A stretch of DNA of 33,144 nt from NCBI GenBank assembly GCA_025765595.1, contig JAIVFH010000283.1:1-33144 (forward strand), written 5' to 3'. The position numbers and the translations under genes are program-made. Source of the stretch: Obelidium mucronatum (Eukaryota; Chytridiomycota; Chytridiomycetes; Chytridiales; Chytriomycetaceae). Positions 1 to 10,546 of this stretch are shown in pieces. The first letter of the stretch is position 1; each line of letters starts with the position of its first letter. The notes beneath the pieces are model-generated. The model did no database searches. It saw only the letters and a list, made by a program, of their open reading frames with translations, and was not told where the DNA came from.

Positions 1-55
1 ACTTAACAACAGACGAGAGGAAAAAAGAGATACATAGAAAGTCAAAATATATATA

Positions 56-689
56 TTACCCAATAATCGTGAACTTGACCACGGATCCAGCAGCAATCTT
101 TTCTCCCGTGGGTTCCCCGTCTTCATCTACCCGTCTCCAAGCTTTGGCGCCGTGGTTGAAGTGGTATTCAGTCTTTTGAATGTGTTCGGCTGCGATCGAG
201 GCGTTGAAGACTCCATGCACGAGGAGTCCAATGTGGTCAGAGGAAACCTTGTTTACTATTCCAACTGGAAACAAAAAAGATGACATCCAGTAAGTTCCAC
301 AGCCTTTGATGCTTGAAAAGAACGGCTGTTGTGATTCAAGTTGCTTACCGATTGTTGATCCTTCTCGTGGAGCGAATAGTGTGAAGGTGCAGGTTGCGTG
401 TAAATGGCAGAAGGGCGAATCGTACAACACATTGGCCACTTTTTCTTCGATTTTAACGTTTGAATAAGATAGCGGGACGCCTTTGAGTTCAGGAATGTAT
501 CTAAATCCACAACAGTCAGACTTTTTTTTTTTTTTTTGATCACAGAAACAATGTGTTCCCAAAAAAAAACAAATCAACATACTTCATTAGATAAGAGTTC
601 AGCTGCTCGTTGACTCCCCGTAGGAAGTCCCCAATGAAGCACGGCGGAAGGTGGAAATAGATGCGGACGTTGACGGTCTTCAAAGACAT
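56..689 (-). CDS. RPA43: DNA-directed RNA polymerase I subunit RPA43
   Basis: Three exons, complement(56..264, 349..500, 583..689), give a 155-residue protein; both introns are GT-AG and phases match. RPA43 pairs with RPA14-type subunits to form the Pol I stalk (equivalent of Rpb4/Rpb7), which contacts nascent rRNA and the initiation factor Rrn3. The N-terminal half reads as the SHS2/Rpb7-N-like domain. The C-terminal half carries the characteristic OB-fold core GIVNKVSSDHIGLLVHGVFN followed by ASI, typical of A43. The protein is shorter than the ~320-residue budding yeast subunit and lacks an acidic tail, as in other short fungal forms. The start at 689 is the first in-frame ATG and gives MSLKTVNVRIYF. 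Only 12 bp separate this ATG from the CMC transposon, so the normal promoter has been displaced. The identification is from family motifs and is strong. Confidence 0.88.
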
Positions 690-701
690 TTTTTTTTTCA
701 G

Positions 702-726
702 CACAGCAAATCTGCTCCGGAGAAAT
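702..726 (+). repeat. Left terminal inverted repeat of the CMC element
   Basis: Begins CACAGCAAATCTGCTCCGGA. It matches the reverse complement of 7159-7183 with one mismatch (G versus C after CTCC). Confidence 0.88.
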
Positions 727-920
727 ACCGGAGAACTCTGAAGAAAATCCCAATTTTTCCCGAAGAATAACCTAAGAAATACCTCGTCGATTCTAGGGAA
801 ATTATGTGGAATTCTTCTTAAATTCTGTGCTATCTCGTAATTTCTTGGGGATTTCTCCGGATTGCCTGGAAATCTTTGGAGGAATTATGGAGAAAATATC
901 GAGAAACTACCGAGTACATC
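716..920. repeat. Subterminal motif array of the CMC element, left side
   Basis: About 200 bp rich in variants of GGAGAAAT and its complement ATTTCTCC, for example CTCCGGAGAAAT near 716, GATTTCTCCGG near 850 and ATGGAGAAAAT near 887. The same motif family occurs near the right end (7100-7165, for example TTTCTCGGGA). Clustered subterminal repeats are a known hallmark of CACTA-type elements; their role as binding sites here is inferred. I see no gene between 727 and 1004. Confidence 0.6.
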
Positions 921-1004
921 CGTTAGACTTAATGTTTTATTTATCACACAGGCAACTCCAAATAAATGATAAGAATAATTTTACACTCCAGGCGCCTACT
1001 CGCA

Positions 1005-3542
1005 CTACTCAAGATCAACAATACTCCTGCACCCACTTTCACTGGAATGTATCGTATCCGACTCTACTTTGTCGTCACTAGCATCATCAATATCCAGCGT
1101 CTGTCTTACTTGGACAAGACCAATAGTTTTGCGCTTGCCTGCAACAATTTCTTTGGCAGCCTGAGATCGGCGGGTTTTTCTTGTCGTTGTCGAAGCCACA
1201 TTGGAAGGCTCGGGTAAGTCTCTAGCAACCTGTTTGCGAGAGGCAGCGGCTTTCGTCACCTTCGCACGTTTTGGTTCTGTGACAGCATCTGCCACCGGAG
1301 CCTTGCCTTTCCGCTTAACAGGCAACACCACTGGGACACTTGCAACTGGTACATTGAAATCGTTAAAGAACTTCACGTGGTCGGCTCCAATTGGTTTAAA
1401 GGGCCAAGCAGCCCAAAACTCCACCACTGCGGACCTGTTTTACGAGACTTAGTGCGAAACTTTCGATTAGATAAAACAACCTTTGAAACTGAACTCGAAT
1501 CAGAGCATTCATGACAAGTCTCAGGGCCTTTAACTCTTCAACCGGAACAGAATAATTCACAAATGTGTCCTCACAGTCATCATCAGTGACTGGAAAATGG
1601 ACAGAATCCCATTCTTGATTCATCCAAACGTATTGCAGCACGTGGTATGCGGATTGCAAAGCTGATGCACTCTCTGACGATTGAAACGAATATGGAATAA
1701 TTTTGAGGCGCTTCATGAGTTTGGAAAGCCAATCATTGGCAGACTGGTTGCTTCCGGAATTTAAGCCCGAGCATTCCGAAACCAGAAACCGAAGAATCTG
1801 AACACCCAGGTCGACATAGTTTTCAGAAAGTGCCAGAGTTGCGAAGACATCCTTCAAATCATTCGAAACAGCTCCATGAGAGAAGTCGTCAGAGGAAACG
1901 AGCTGCTCAAGCCTGTTGCGCTTCTCGTTGAAACAAAACGGAGCAAGCAAGGACAACAAATTTGGGTAGAATTTGTTGTTTAATTCTTCGACATGTGTCT
2001 TGAACCCAAGGCGGCTGAGTCTGAGAGTGAAATGCATGCAGCACGGCTTGAAGGAGATGAGATGCTCCATATCAGTGAAAAACGACTATTGCATTTGGCT
2101 TCAGAATCAGAAAGGGCATTGGAAAAACACTGACCGTTCCAGAAACGACAGCCTTTTCAACTGCAGACAAGATAGCAAAGATTTCAGACGACTTAAATGA
2201 GTCGTTTTTGAGCTGTTGTATAAATTGGCTGACTGCTCCTGCAACCAACGGGGGTTCAAAAGGGTAGTTTGCTGTTTTCCACTTAAAGCTTTTGGGCTTG
2301 TCAGCCGAATGCGTTGATGGAGCAGCACTAGTAGCGGGCATTGGATTCGTTTCCAGGGCAGCAATAGCCGTTGGACCAGTTGAAGGTGTCGCTGCTGCTG
2401 TAAAATTTGTTGAAGCTGTGGTGGCAGTCGGCGTTGAAGAATGGAATGGAGTAGTTGCAGTTGGCGTTGAAACCGTTGTTGCAAGGATGGCAACCGTTGG
2501 ATTGCTTGAAGTAGTTTCAATCACAGGAGTCTTTGTTTTGACAGCCTGTGATTTCTGTTTGGAAGCATTTCGTCTCTCGGTAATCACTGGGGAAAATGAG
2601 TTAAGAGAAGCGGATTGTAATTCAACATGAAATCACACACCTTTACGCACGGGAGCAACAACAGGCTTCACTTTACCGGTCCACGTCACCAATGTTGCCC
2701 ACATCATTGAATCAAACGGTGTGGATGCAGGAAACATCGGATCCATTGATGCCATGGTTGTGAGCTCAAACAAATATTGTACCACTTCGCTGTTTTCATC
2801 GAGTGCCTTGATTTGCGCCGCCAAGAGTGATGCTGCAATTGCTGTATTGGTCACCAACGAGCCTTCTGGATTCTTGTCATGATGGTTATTGAGGAGATCG
2901 ATTGCAGCCTCGAAGTCGATTTCAGAAATCGTTTGCAGAAACAGTCCCCTTCCGTTGTTAAGTGTTGATGACATTGGAGCATTAGCTTGTTTTACACTGC
3001 GGTGAGTAGGTTCATTTTGAGAGTTCCAGGTTGACAGTAAAGCAGAGAGAGCAGTGCTCAAGACATTGCGTTTGTTGATTTGTGTTGAAGGGGGGTTAAC
3101 AGATGCCGTTACAGCAGCTGTAGGTTTAGGAGCAGATCGGTTGTTGCCTCGTAAATTTGCGGAAATTGGGACAAGAACATCTGAAACACTACATAGACTG
3201 CTTAAGAAAAGGTCGGGGATCTAATAAACAAAAAGAATACCTCTTTCCTGCCATAAATGCCTTGTTGAAAATCCTCTGTTGATTGTCGTTCTCCAGGCGC
3301 TTGGTCAAAAATTCTGTCAATCTGGCATTCTCATGTTTTAATGCCGTGTTTTCTTCACGCAGCCGCTCAATTTCAAGTTGATTGTATGCTGGCTCCTCTT
3401 GAAACGGGTTGGGGCTGCTGGAGGCGGCTTGATCAAAAAACATGTGTTTTTTGCCTGCTTTTTTCGAGGGAAAAACGTGATCACAAATGAACTGTCCTTT
3501 CTCCACTAGTTGTGCTCCTTCAAATAGAATCAGCAACTTCAT
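1005..3542 (-). CDS. Accessory protein of the CMC transposon, coiled-coil, function unknown
   Basis: Five exons can be joined in phase: complement(1005..1434, 1481..2085, 2135..2586, 2641..~3188, 3241..3542), giving ~778 residues. The acceptor near 3188-3201 is ambiguous because three AGs in the same phase exist. The N-terminal part has a leucine-rich coiled coil (IERLREENTALKHENARL). A Thr/Pro/Ala-rich linker, a mostly helical ~200-residue region and a basic tail (KRKGKAP..., EPKRAKVTKAAASRK) that could be a nuclear signal or DNA-binding tail follow. I recognise no family. By position it is the second gene of the element, comparable to the accessory TNPA-type protein of plant CACTA elements, but no homology is claimed. 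The ATG at 3542 overlaps the transposase start on the other strand; a later ATG at 3443 would avoid this. Confidence 0.7.
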
Positions 3543-6500
3543 CAGACATATAAGTAGCGCAAAACACAGTCACGATACTGTCCATGGTTGGGTTTGTCCC
3601 AATGGCGTCTGCAGCTTCCATTCTGAGAACCAACTCAGCCCAAAAGACATCATTGCACATCTACAAACTCATCAAAAGTCGCGAAAACGCTCCAGCCAGG
3701 GTTTTTTAATCTCTCCTACTCTCCCGAAATTGCAACGAATTCAGGACAATCTCGTTACCTCCAGAGCCAGCCAAGTATTTCAAGCCTCAAGAACCGTAGG
3801 GCATTTAAATGAGGGCTTGGCAGAGTACCCTGGCAGCTTCAAGGAGTGTGAAAGTGTACCTAGCAGCTTTCAAGAAGCTCGAAAAGACTGTGTAAATAGC
3901 CAAGGATTGCAGGGAATCCGAACTGGAGGTGGACACAAGGATGGAGGTAGCGACAACGGCAGTAACAGTTGTGGCGGCAATGGTAGCAACATCGGGGGCT
4001 GCAGTAATGACAGCAACAATGGGTGCTGTGACGATGGGGGTAGCAACCATTGCAGCAACGGTGGGAGTAGCGTTGATGGCAGCAATGGTGGGGCTAGCGA
4101 CCATTGCAGCAACGGTGGGAGTAGCGCCAATGGTAGCAATGGTGGGGGTAGCGACCATGGGGGTAGCGACCATTGCAGCAACGGTGGGAGTAGCGTCAAT
4201 GGTAGCAATGGTGGGGGTAGCGACCATGGGGGTAGCGACCATTGCAGAAACGGTGGGAGTAGCGTCAATGGTAGCAATGGTGGGGGTAGCGACCATGGGG
4301 GTAGCGACCATTGTAGCAACGGTGGGAGTAGCGTCAATGGTAGCAATGGTGGGGGTAGCGACCATAGCAGCAACGGTGGGAGTAGCGTCAATGGCAGCAT
4401 TGGTGGGGCTAACGCCCATGGCAGCAGCGGCGGGGCTGGCGACCATGGCAGCAATGGTGGGGCTAACGCCCATGGCAGCAGCGGTGGGGGCAGTGACGGT
4501 GTGGAATCTGATGCTGACTTAGATTCCACTGACTCTGAAAGCATCCATGACGCTTACAGTGACAATGACAATACGTTACGTGAAGAAAGCGATGTGGATT
4601 CATTGGAGGAGGAAGATTCCAACACAGATACACCAAGAATGGAGGAGAAAGGTATATATGCGTTTATTGATGGCGTCAAGAACTTATGTTACATCCCTTA
4701 TATTAGAATGGAGTAGTTTCAAAGCTATTCTGGAACAAATCGAGAGTGATGCTAAATTAAAGTTTGAGCTTGAATTGTACCTGTTTTGCATGAAGTTCAA
4801 GACTACCCATGCTGCATATAATGCCCTTGTGAATCTTCAAATTCCCGCAACTATCCCCGACTATAATAGACCTATAACCATGAATCAGAATGCAGCAGCT
4901 CCAGCTCGTTTTCCAACGTTGGAGCGCCACATTCACAAACTCCTTCATTCCTTCTTGCCAATCCGAACTATCAACCTCCCTGTCTTGGGATCGATCCACA
5001 AAACGCCATATCTAAATATCTCGTCAGTGTGCTTTCTTTGGCTCATGTCCCCATTGATTCTAGCATCCATCAAACACTCAGTCGAGAAGTACATTATCCC
5101 CCATCTTGACTTGGAAAACACTGAAGCCACACTGGCAACCCGAATCGAAACGCTGAAATCATTCCCTACAAAATATGGATTAAATCGAATTGAGCATTCA
5201 GTTGAGTTTCTGGCAATTCTGCAACGAACTGTGCCACTTTGGAAGCCAGCATTCAAAGCAAACTCCCTTAAATTGGCAGAAGAAAAACGCACTGTTATTT
5301 TCTTGCATTTAAGACTTTACAACGACGACTTCAGCTGGAAAGACAAGACAAAGGCCACCAAGGGTCAAACAATCATTGCCATAACTGCCGCTGAGATAAG
5401 CCGGGCTATTCGCGGTTCTCCATCTGCATTGGGAGTGATTCCTGTGATGCTGACTTCAGCGCAAGGTGTGAAAGAAAACGGAATGGGTCCAATCTTCAAT
5501 TGTTATACTGCCGAGTTGGAAGAGTTCAGCAAAGGGGTACATTTTACAATCAATGGCGCCAAATATCTTGTATTTGGTTTTATGTGGGACTTTCCTGGTG
5601 ATTCTCCTGCTCGTGCACGAATGTATGGGTTTTCAATTTCGGTTGTTCATAGTTTTCCTTGCCTGTCATGCTTGACACCGTTGAAGGAGTTTGCAGAAGC
5701 AGCAAGAGATGCAACCAACCTGGGAGAACCACGAACAGCAGCATACCACCAAACTCTACTGGCTGCAAATGGAACCGGTGCCCTTTCAGGATCCACGAAA
5801 ACAGTAGCAAACACTTTGGGGATTGTCTCAGTTCCGGAAACAATCACTTGGCCTGGCCAAAACATACCAGAGTCAGAAAAGCTTGATTTGATGCACTCAG
5901 ATCCCCTTGGAAGCCTTCAGAAAGATTTCCAGCGAGTTGCAAAACTCATCAAGTCCACCACTCTCTATTCTGACTTGAGTCGTGAATTTGCGCGGTACTG
6001 CAAGCGAAACAGAATTGCAGCAGAGTATGAATTCAAGGATGCGGCGACTCTGAAGGGCCTCAAGGCTTACGGCTTGAAAGAGTTTTTCCTTGTTTCTTGC
6101 CAATTGCTTCTCTTCCTGAAAGTCATTGATCAAACCAATGCAACACTATCTCGAGAATTTCACTATTATTGTATACGAATTCGGATTTTCAACCTTATGT
6201 GTCTCCACACACTCTCAGTTTGCCAATTCGATGAACTTGGCAAGTTGATAGAAACAATTCTCAAGTTTTACGGTTCTGATCACCCTGATTCTATTACATT
6301 CAATGTGCATTTATTGCATCACGTCATTCCTTCTATCATCAACTACGGTATTCCACGTGAGCATTGGTGCTTTGTATATGAGCACTTAATCAAGTTCTTG
6401 AAGTCTTATTATGCCAACACAAACAATCGTGGGGTATCGTTTGGAGTTTTTCGACGCCACGTGGCTGTTATGTTTATTGAGCTCATGAAACAAGTCCAAG

Positions 6501-7018
6501 GGAGTCCCCATTCTTGTCCAGAGCAGTTAAGTGCGGGAGTGAACTGGGCTCAATAGAATTGAAATAACATTTAGTGCAATAGATACGTGAAACCTGTTTC
6601 AGACAAGGCAGTGGATACTCAAGGACACCGTTTGATTGATGTTGAAACATTGCAGGTGTTCAAGAATACAATGTATACTTTCAGTTCTGGTACCGCCACT
6701 TTAAACTGGCAGACGCTGAAATTCGACGATTGCATGCTTGTTCAAGTTAATGGAGAGCGAGAATTCGGAGTGTTTTTTGCCTTGACAAGTCTTGCATGTG
6801 GTGAAGAATGCAATATCTTGGTGTACCGCCGCCCCCTACAAGAATTGGAACAGACTATGAAGCAGGATGGTTGCTTGCAATGGCTGACGTACTCATTGCA
6901 ACTGAGTGAGACGTTGTTTTATTGTGATGCACATGAAAGCTTTGTCAAACGGCTGAAAGTCTTGAAGGAAGACTCTTTTATGCTAGTAATTGATGAAGCT
7001 TCTGAGCTTTATGATTAA
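3487..7018 (+). CDS. CMC/Plavaka-like transposase with N-terminal C2H2 fingers
   Basis: Exons 3487..4651, 4707..6530 and 6603..7018 join in phase to ~1134 residues; the last intron is less certain. Residues ~3-65 contain two Cys/His clusters, the second a clear C2H2 finger (CPNGVC...HLQTH). Residues ~150-340 are a Gly/Ser/Asn/His repeat encoded by a minisatellite, followed by an acidic stretch. The catalytic region matches the Tnp2/Plavaka type: LYNDDF near residue 595, DSPAR near 687 with a following CLSCL knuckle, then a DUF4218-like segment (FNVHLLHHVIPSIINYG, near 920). Acidic residues in DDF and DSPAR are candidate DDE residues by analogy. It would cut and join the element ends at the CACAG termini. 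The frame is intact, so activity is possible. Confidence 0.82.
3940..4500 (+). repeat. Coding minisatellite, 69-bp unit, in the transposase linker
   Basis: The core (~4100-4375) is about four tandem copies of a 69-bp unit encoding SDHCSNGGSSVNGSNGGGSDHGG with small changes (A/V, R/S). Shorter degenerate derivatives lie on both sides. All copies keep the reading frame. The repetition makes long open frames in the other frames and on the opposite strand; these are by-products. The linker joins the zinc fingers to the catalytic part and is probably unstructured. Confidence 0.9.
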
Positions 7019-7158
7019 TAAATTGGTATAAAAGTATACAACACTTCATTCAACACTGTAACTATGTGCCACCATGGTGAAGATCCAGTTTGGGGAAATA
7101 CTTGGGCATTCCAGAGATTTTCTCGGGATTTCTCTGGTTTCCCCGTTTTTTCTTCAGA

Positions 7159-7183
7159 ATTTCTCGGGAGCAGATTTGCTGTG
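7159..7183 (-). repeat. Right terminal inverted repeat of the CMC element
   Basis: Reads CACAGCAAATCTGCTCCCGA on the minus strand, 24/25 identical to the left end. DNA just inside carries further TTTCTCGGG motifs. Downstream, 7184-7458 holds A-rich leader sequence of PAM17 with no gene that I can see. Confidence 0.88.
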
Positions 7184-7458
7184 AGGAAAGCCAAAAAAGA
7201 AAAAAGAAACCAACATATCAGTGTGGTCAGTGCTTAACGCCAAGCAACGCTCTAATGATCGGAAAACATTAATAAAGCCTCCGGATATATCAGACTCAGT
7301 GAGGTCAAGATTTCAATCAAGCAGAATCATTCCACGCGTGAATACGCGTTCGGCCACAACCGCCAATCGGCTCTTGAGCTACGTATCCTGAAGTCCCCAG
7401 AATATGAAAGACCCAACTTGTTTGCACCGTATGCCTCTTAAACAAAACTCTTCAAAAA

Positions 7459-8304
7459 ATGCAAAGACTGGCAACAACAACTCTCGTTCAAAGCCAGTTG
7501 ATCCGCAACCGTATCACCGCGCCAGCTTCTCTGAGAGCATGCGCCATCTTCAGATCTTCTCCTGTATTGTCCCAGACCAACCGCCTCAGCTGTGGTTTCC
7601 GCTTTGCATCAACCACGTCGAAAACCGTCTCCCAATCACAACCTGAAGCATCGAAACTATCATGGACTGAATACTTTGGCCACAAAAAGCAAAGCCGGAA
7701 CTATGAATTGGGGCTCTCGGCAGTCACTGGAGTCACATCGTTTTTCGCTGGATCCTATTATTTCATGGCCGTGAAGGAATTTGATCCAACGGAGCTCGTG
7801 TTTGGCGTTATGGATGCTTCTATTGCGTAAAGTATGGGTGCCTTATGTGTGGGTCTTGCTGGGGGTGTTGCGGGAGTCTTTTTGGGCGGGGCCTTGTGGC
7901 GAGGAACAGCAAAACCGTGAGTTCAAAAAAACAAAACAGAGTGGTTGATTTGGAACGATAAAACTAAAAGGTCTGCTTTTCTTTTTCCACCTAGAAACAT
8001 TCTAGCCTCGATTGATCGAATGGATGCAGAGTTCTTTGAAAGAGTCAAGAAATTCAGACCACAAGGACAGTTACGACTTTCTCTGCAGAATCCCATGCCC
8101 GATTATTATGCAGAAAGTGTAAAGAGTGTCCAAGGATACAGAGCCTGGCTTAAAAAGCAACGCGATGTACGTTTTTCTTTTAGACGTCGTTGTTTTTATT
8201 CTTTTCGAAGCCCTTGGTTTTATCGTTCCTAATTTTTCGCACAGTATCGCATCAAAACGGAAGGATTCAAGGCTATGAGATCCATTAAAAGAAAGCAGCA
8301 TTAA
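7459..8304 (+). CDS. PAM17: PAM17, mitochondrial import motor subunit, with an in-frame TAA
   Basis: Pam17 is an inner-membrane protein that tethers the Pam16/Pam18 module of the presequence translocase-associated motor to TIM23. Exons 7459..7916, 7995..8166 and 8245..8304 join in phase to ~229 codons. The first ~50 residues are Arg/Ser/Thr-rich and free of acidic residues, as in a matrix presequence. Family landmarks are LSWTEYFGHKKQ, FDPTELVFG, a glycine-rich second membrane span (LAGGVAGVFLGGALWR) and NPMPDYYAESVKS...YRAWLKKQRD near the C-terminus. A TAA at 7828-7830 interrupts the frame between the two membrane spans, yet the downstream sequence continues in the same frame with clear Pam17 features. 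No GT-AG intron removes it in phase. It is a sequence error, a recent nonsense mutation or readthrough. Confidence 0.85.
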
Positions 8305-8363
8305 AAAAGTGGAAAACGATAGTTCGATTAATCTTGGAATAAAACTCAATCGATCCCGCAAAA

Positions 8364-10346
8364 TTACACTTTTGGCTTTCGAATTCTCAAGGCAATGTAA
8401 AACGCGATACGAAATCCCACTATGATAGCCACCAGGCACACACCAGACTTCCAATACGAAAAATCGTCATATCCATAATTCTTCAAAACATCCAATCCAG
8501 TGAAACTGCAAGATTCAGGCTCCAAACTGGAAGGAATTGCACAATAGCACGGAGAATTTCCATTATTAACCTTGTCGCATCTGAATTCCAGCCCATCGAA
8601 TTCATTTCCGACAAACGCCCTCCAAGCCCATTTCTGATAATTCCAAGACGTGAAGCCATACTTCCAGAAACTTGGAATATTCTCACGTACAAGGAACCCA
8701 TGTGTAACCATGGAAACACCGTTGAATAAGGCTGCGAGCGTCAATGACACAACAAAATTCGGAAATACTGCCGCAATCAACACAGTTACAGACTCAGCAA
8801 CGTACAGAGTCAACCACATGAAAGTTGTGAAAATGAAAAAGCGATCCGCACCACTATGCAGCCCAGCCATAAAGTACAGCGGCAACGAAAATCCCAAAGA
8901 CAGCAAAAACACAAATGGCATTGAAATAATTGTGTTTGAAATGACATAGGCAGCTACAGAATAAGATCGGTTCATTCTTTCTCGGTAAAACACTTGTCGG
9001 TCTTCCAAGATGGCTGGAATTCCTGCGGCAGACATGAACGCCAGGAACCCGACACTCAAAAATACCGCCATAAATCGAGGCTGTACGCTGTTTTGAGTGA
9101 GATCGAGTTGCCACCATGTCGTTCCCATCAATACGGCCATCGCAACATAAAGTGCCATGCGAACCCAGAATAACAAGATATTCTTGATGGCATTACTGAA
9201 ATTGCGCCGTGTAAGTATAAGCACGTGTCCAAGCAGGGAAGTGTGAATGTAAATGCCTCTGTCAAAAAAGATTCAGCCCTTTTCAATTCAAGGTCCATGT
9301 CATTGATGGCTTCCGACCGTTCTGCAGAGCTATTCCAAAAAGTTATAAAATTGGAGATTCGATTACTTGCTTCTTGTTCGTTTCCAAGAAAGTCAACGTT
9401 GATTGCTGTTGATGTGGTGGATTAAAAACAACTGGAAAGAATCATTCAACACTTACAATCCAAAACGGCATCCGGAATATTCATATACATTGGAATTTCA
9501 TAACCAATCTTTTTGAAATATTCCACTTCAGTGCCATCATTCTTCCCGAAATAGACAGTTTCTCCACGAACTAAAAATAGCACCTTATCAAACAACCGAT
9601 ACGTGCTAGGACTCGGTTGATGAATACTACACACTACAGGACATTGATTCCTGCGAGCAAGCGTCTTGATTGTCTCCATCACATTGAAGGACGCAGAGCT
9701 GTCTAACCCAGAAGTCGGTTCATCCAAGAAGATGACTTTCGGCTCTTTCACTAACTGAACAGCTATGGAAAGTCGCCGCTTTTCACCGCCAGAAATGCCC
9801 CGTGAAAAGGGATCCCCGATTGCCGAGTTTGCACATTTGACGAGACCAAACTGCGTCAACAAGTCTTGAACTTTGTGGTCCTTGTCAGAGTTTGACATTG
9901 CCGGGAGGTTGAGCTCAACGGCCCAGCGTAGCGTTTCCCGGACCGTGAAACAGCCAATCAAAGAGTCATCTTGCGTTACGTACGATGAATACTTTTTCAT
10001 GGGGCGTTCAGTGCCGTTCAAGAGAACTCTTCCTTTTGTGGTGCCGGCTTTTCGGCCAGCAATTACATCCTTCAAAAGTAAGTATTCGCCGCTAATCAGC
10101 TAAAATTGTTTAGTCTGTCGATAGAAGACTTGCCAGAAATGTAGACTTCCCAGCTCCCGATGGTCCCAAAACAGCAAGAACCTCTCCCGGGTTCAATGTC
10201 CCAGTAATTCCATCAAGAACCGCGCGAGATTCATTTGACGCTTTGTCTTTGATGGTGTATCCCAAATCCTTCCACGCTAACGTTAATCCGGCGTTCAAGG
10301 ATTCTGGTGTTCGTTCCAGAACATTCAGAACCGCGTTGCTGGTCAT
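8364..10346 (-). CDS. ABCG-family half transporter (white/WBC type)
   Basis: ABCG half transporters dimerise and export lipids or other hydrophobic compounds. Order is nucleotide-binding domain then membrane domain. Exons are complement(8364..9405, 9457..10069, 10134..10346), ~622 residues, a normal length. Visible motifs are Walker A GPSGAGKST, the signature SGGEKRRLSIA, Walker B VIFLDEPTSGLDS and the H-loop SIHQPS. A six-helix membrane domain follows (from RNFSNAIKN), with a Cys-rich extracellular loop (CDKVNNGNSPCYC) before the last helix. The first intron (10070-10133) is GC-AG and restores the consensus STFL-DVIAGRK exactly. The third exon needs one extra base in the T6 run (plus strand 9264-9269) to stay open; see findings. 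I chose ATG 10346 rather than 10388 because it has the better context. The substrate cannot be told. Confidence 0.88.
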
Positions 10347-10546
10347 TTTCCTTCCTTTTTTTCTTGGAAGCTGGAAGCAAGTAAACACATTTGACTTGGC
10401 TCGTTACTAAAAGTCGTAAGCCGATTTCGGCGAATTTGATTGTGAGCGAACTTTGTTTAGCAGTCCATCCAAAAAAAAACACCTTTCAAGGTGCCAAAAG
10501 ACTACAATTATCTTTGAATTACAAAACGAACAACACAAAATCAGAC

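Larger units (their letters stand above)
702..7183. mobile_element. CMC-type (CACTA/Plavaka-like) DNA transposon, apparently complete
   Basis: The left end at 702 and the right end at 7183 form a 25-bp terminal inverted repeat (24/25 identical) beginning CACAGCAAATCTGCTCC. CACTA/CACAG-type termini are typical of the CMC superfamily. The dinucleotide AG lies directly outside both ends (700-701 and 7184-7185) and may be the target duplication. Inside are a transposase gene (3487-7018, +) and an accessory gene (1005-3542, -). Subterminal DNA on both sides repeats short TTTCTC(C/G)GG-like motifs, as expected of transposase binding sites in this superfamily. Both genes have open, consistently spliceable frames, so the copy may be recent and functional. 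Confidence 0.88.

Noticed and set aside
2107..2520. Gln/Leu-rich open frame on the minus strand.
   Set aside because: It is a shifted frame of exon 3 of the accessory gene, whose own frame splices in phase on both sides.
4100..4375. Regular repeats that could suggest a CRISPR array.
   Set aside because: Units are contiguous, in frame, have no spacers, and lie in a eukaryotic transposase gene.
3805..4544. Long open frames opposite and alongside the Gly/Ser/Asn repeat (PTIAAMVA-like and LLPPLLQWSLPP-like).
   Set aside because: They are the other readings of the 69-bp minisatellite; a repeat with a length divisible by three keeps several frames open. The zinc-finger transposase frame is the one supported by flanking domains.
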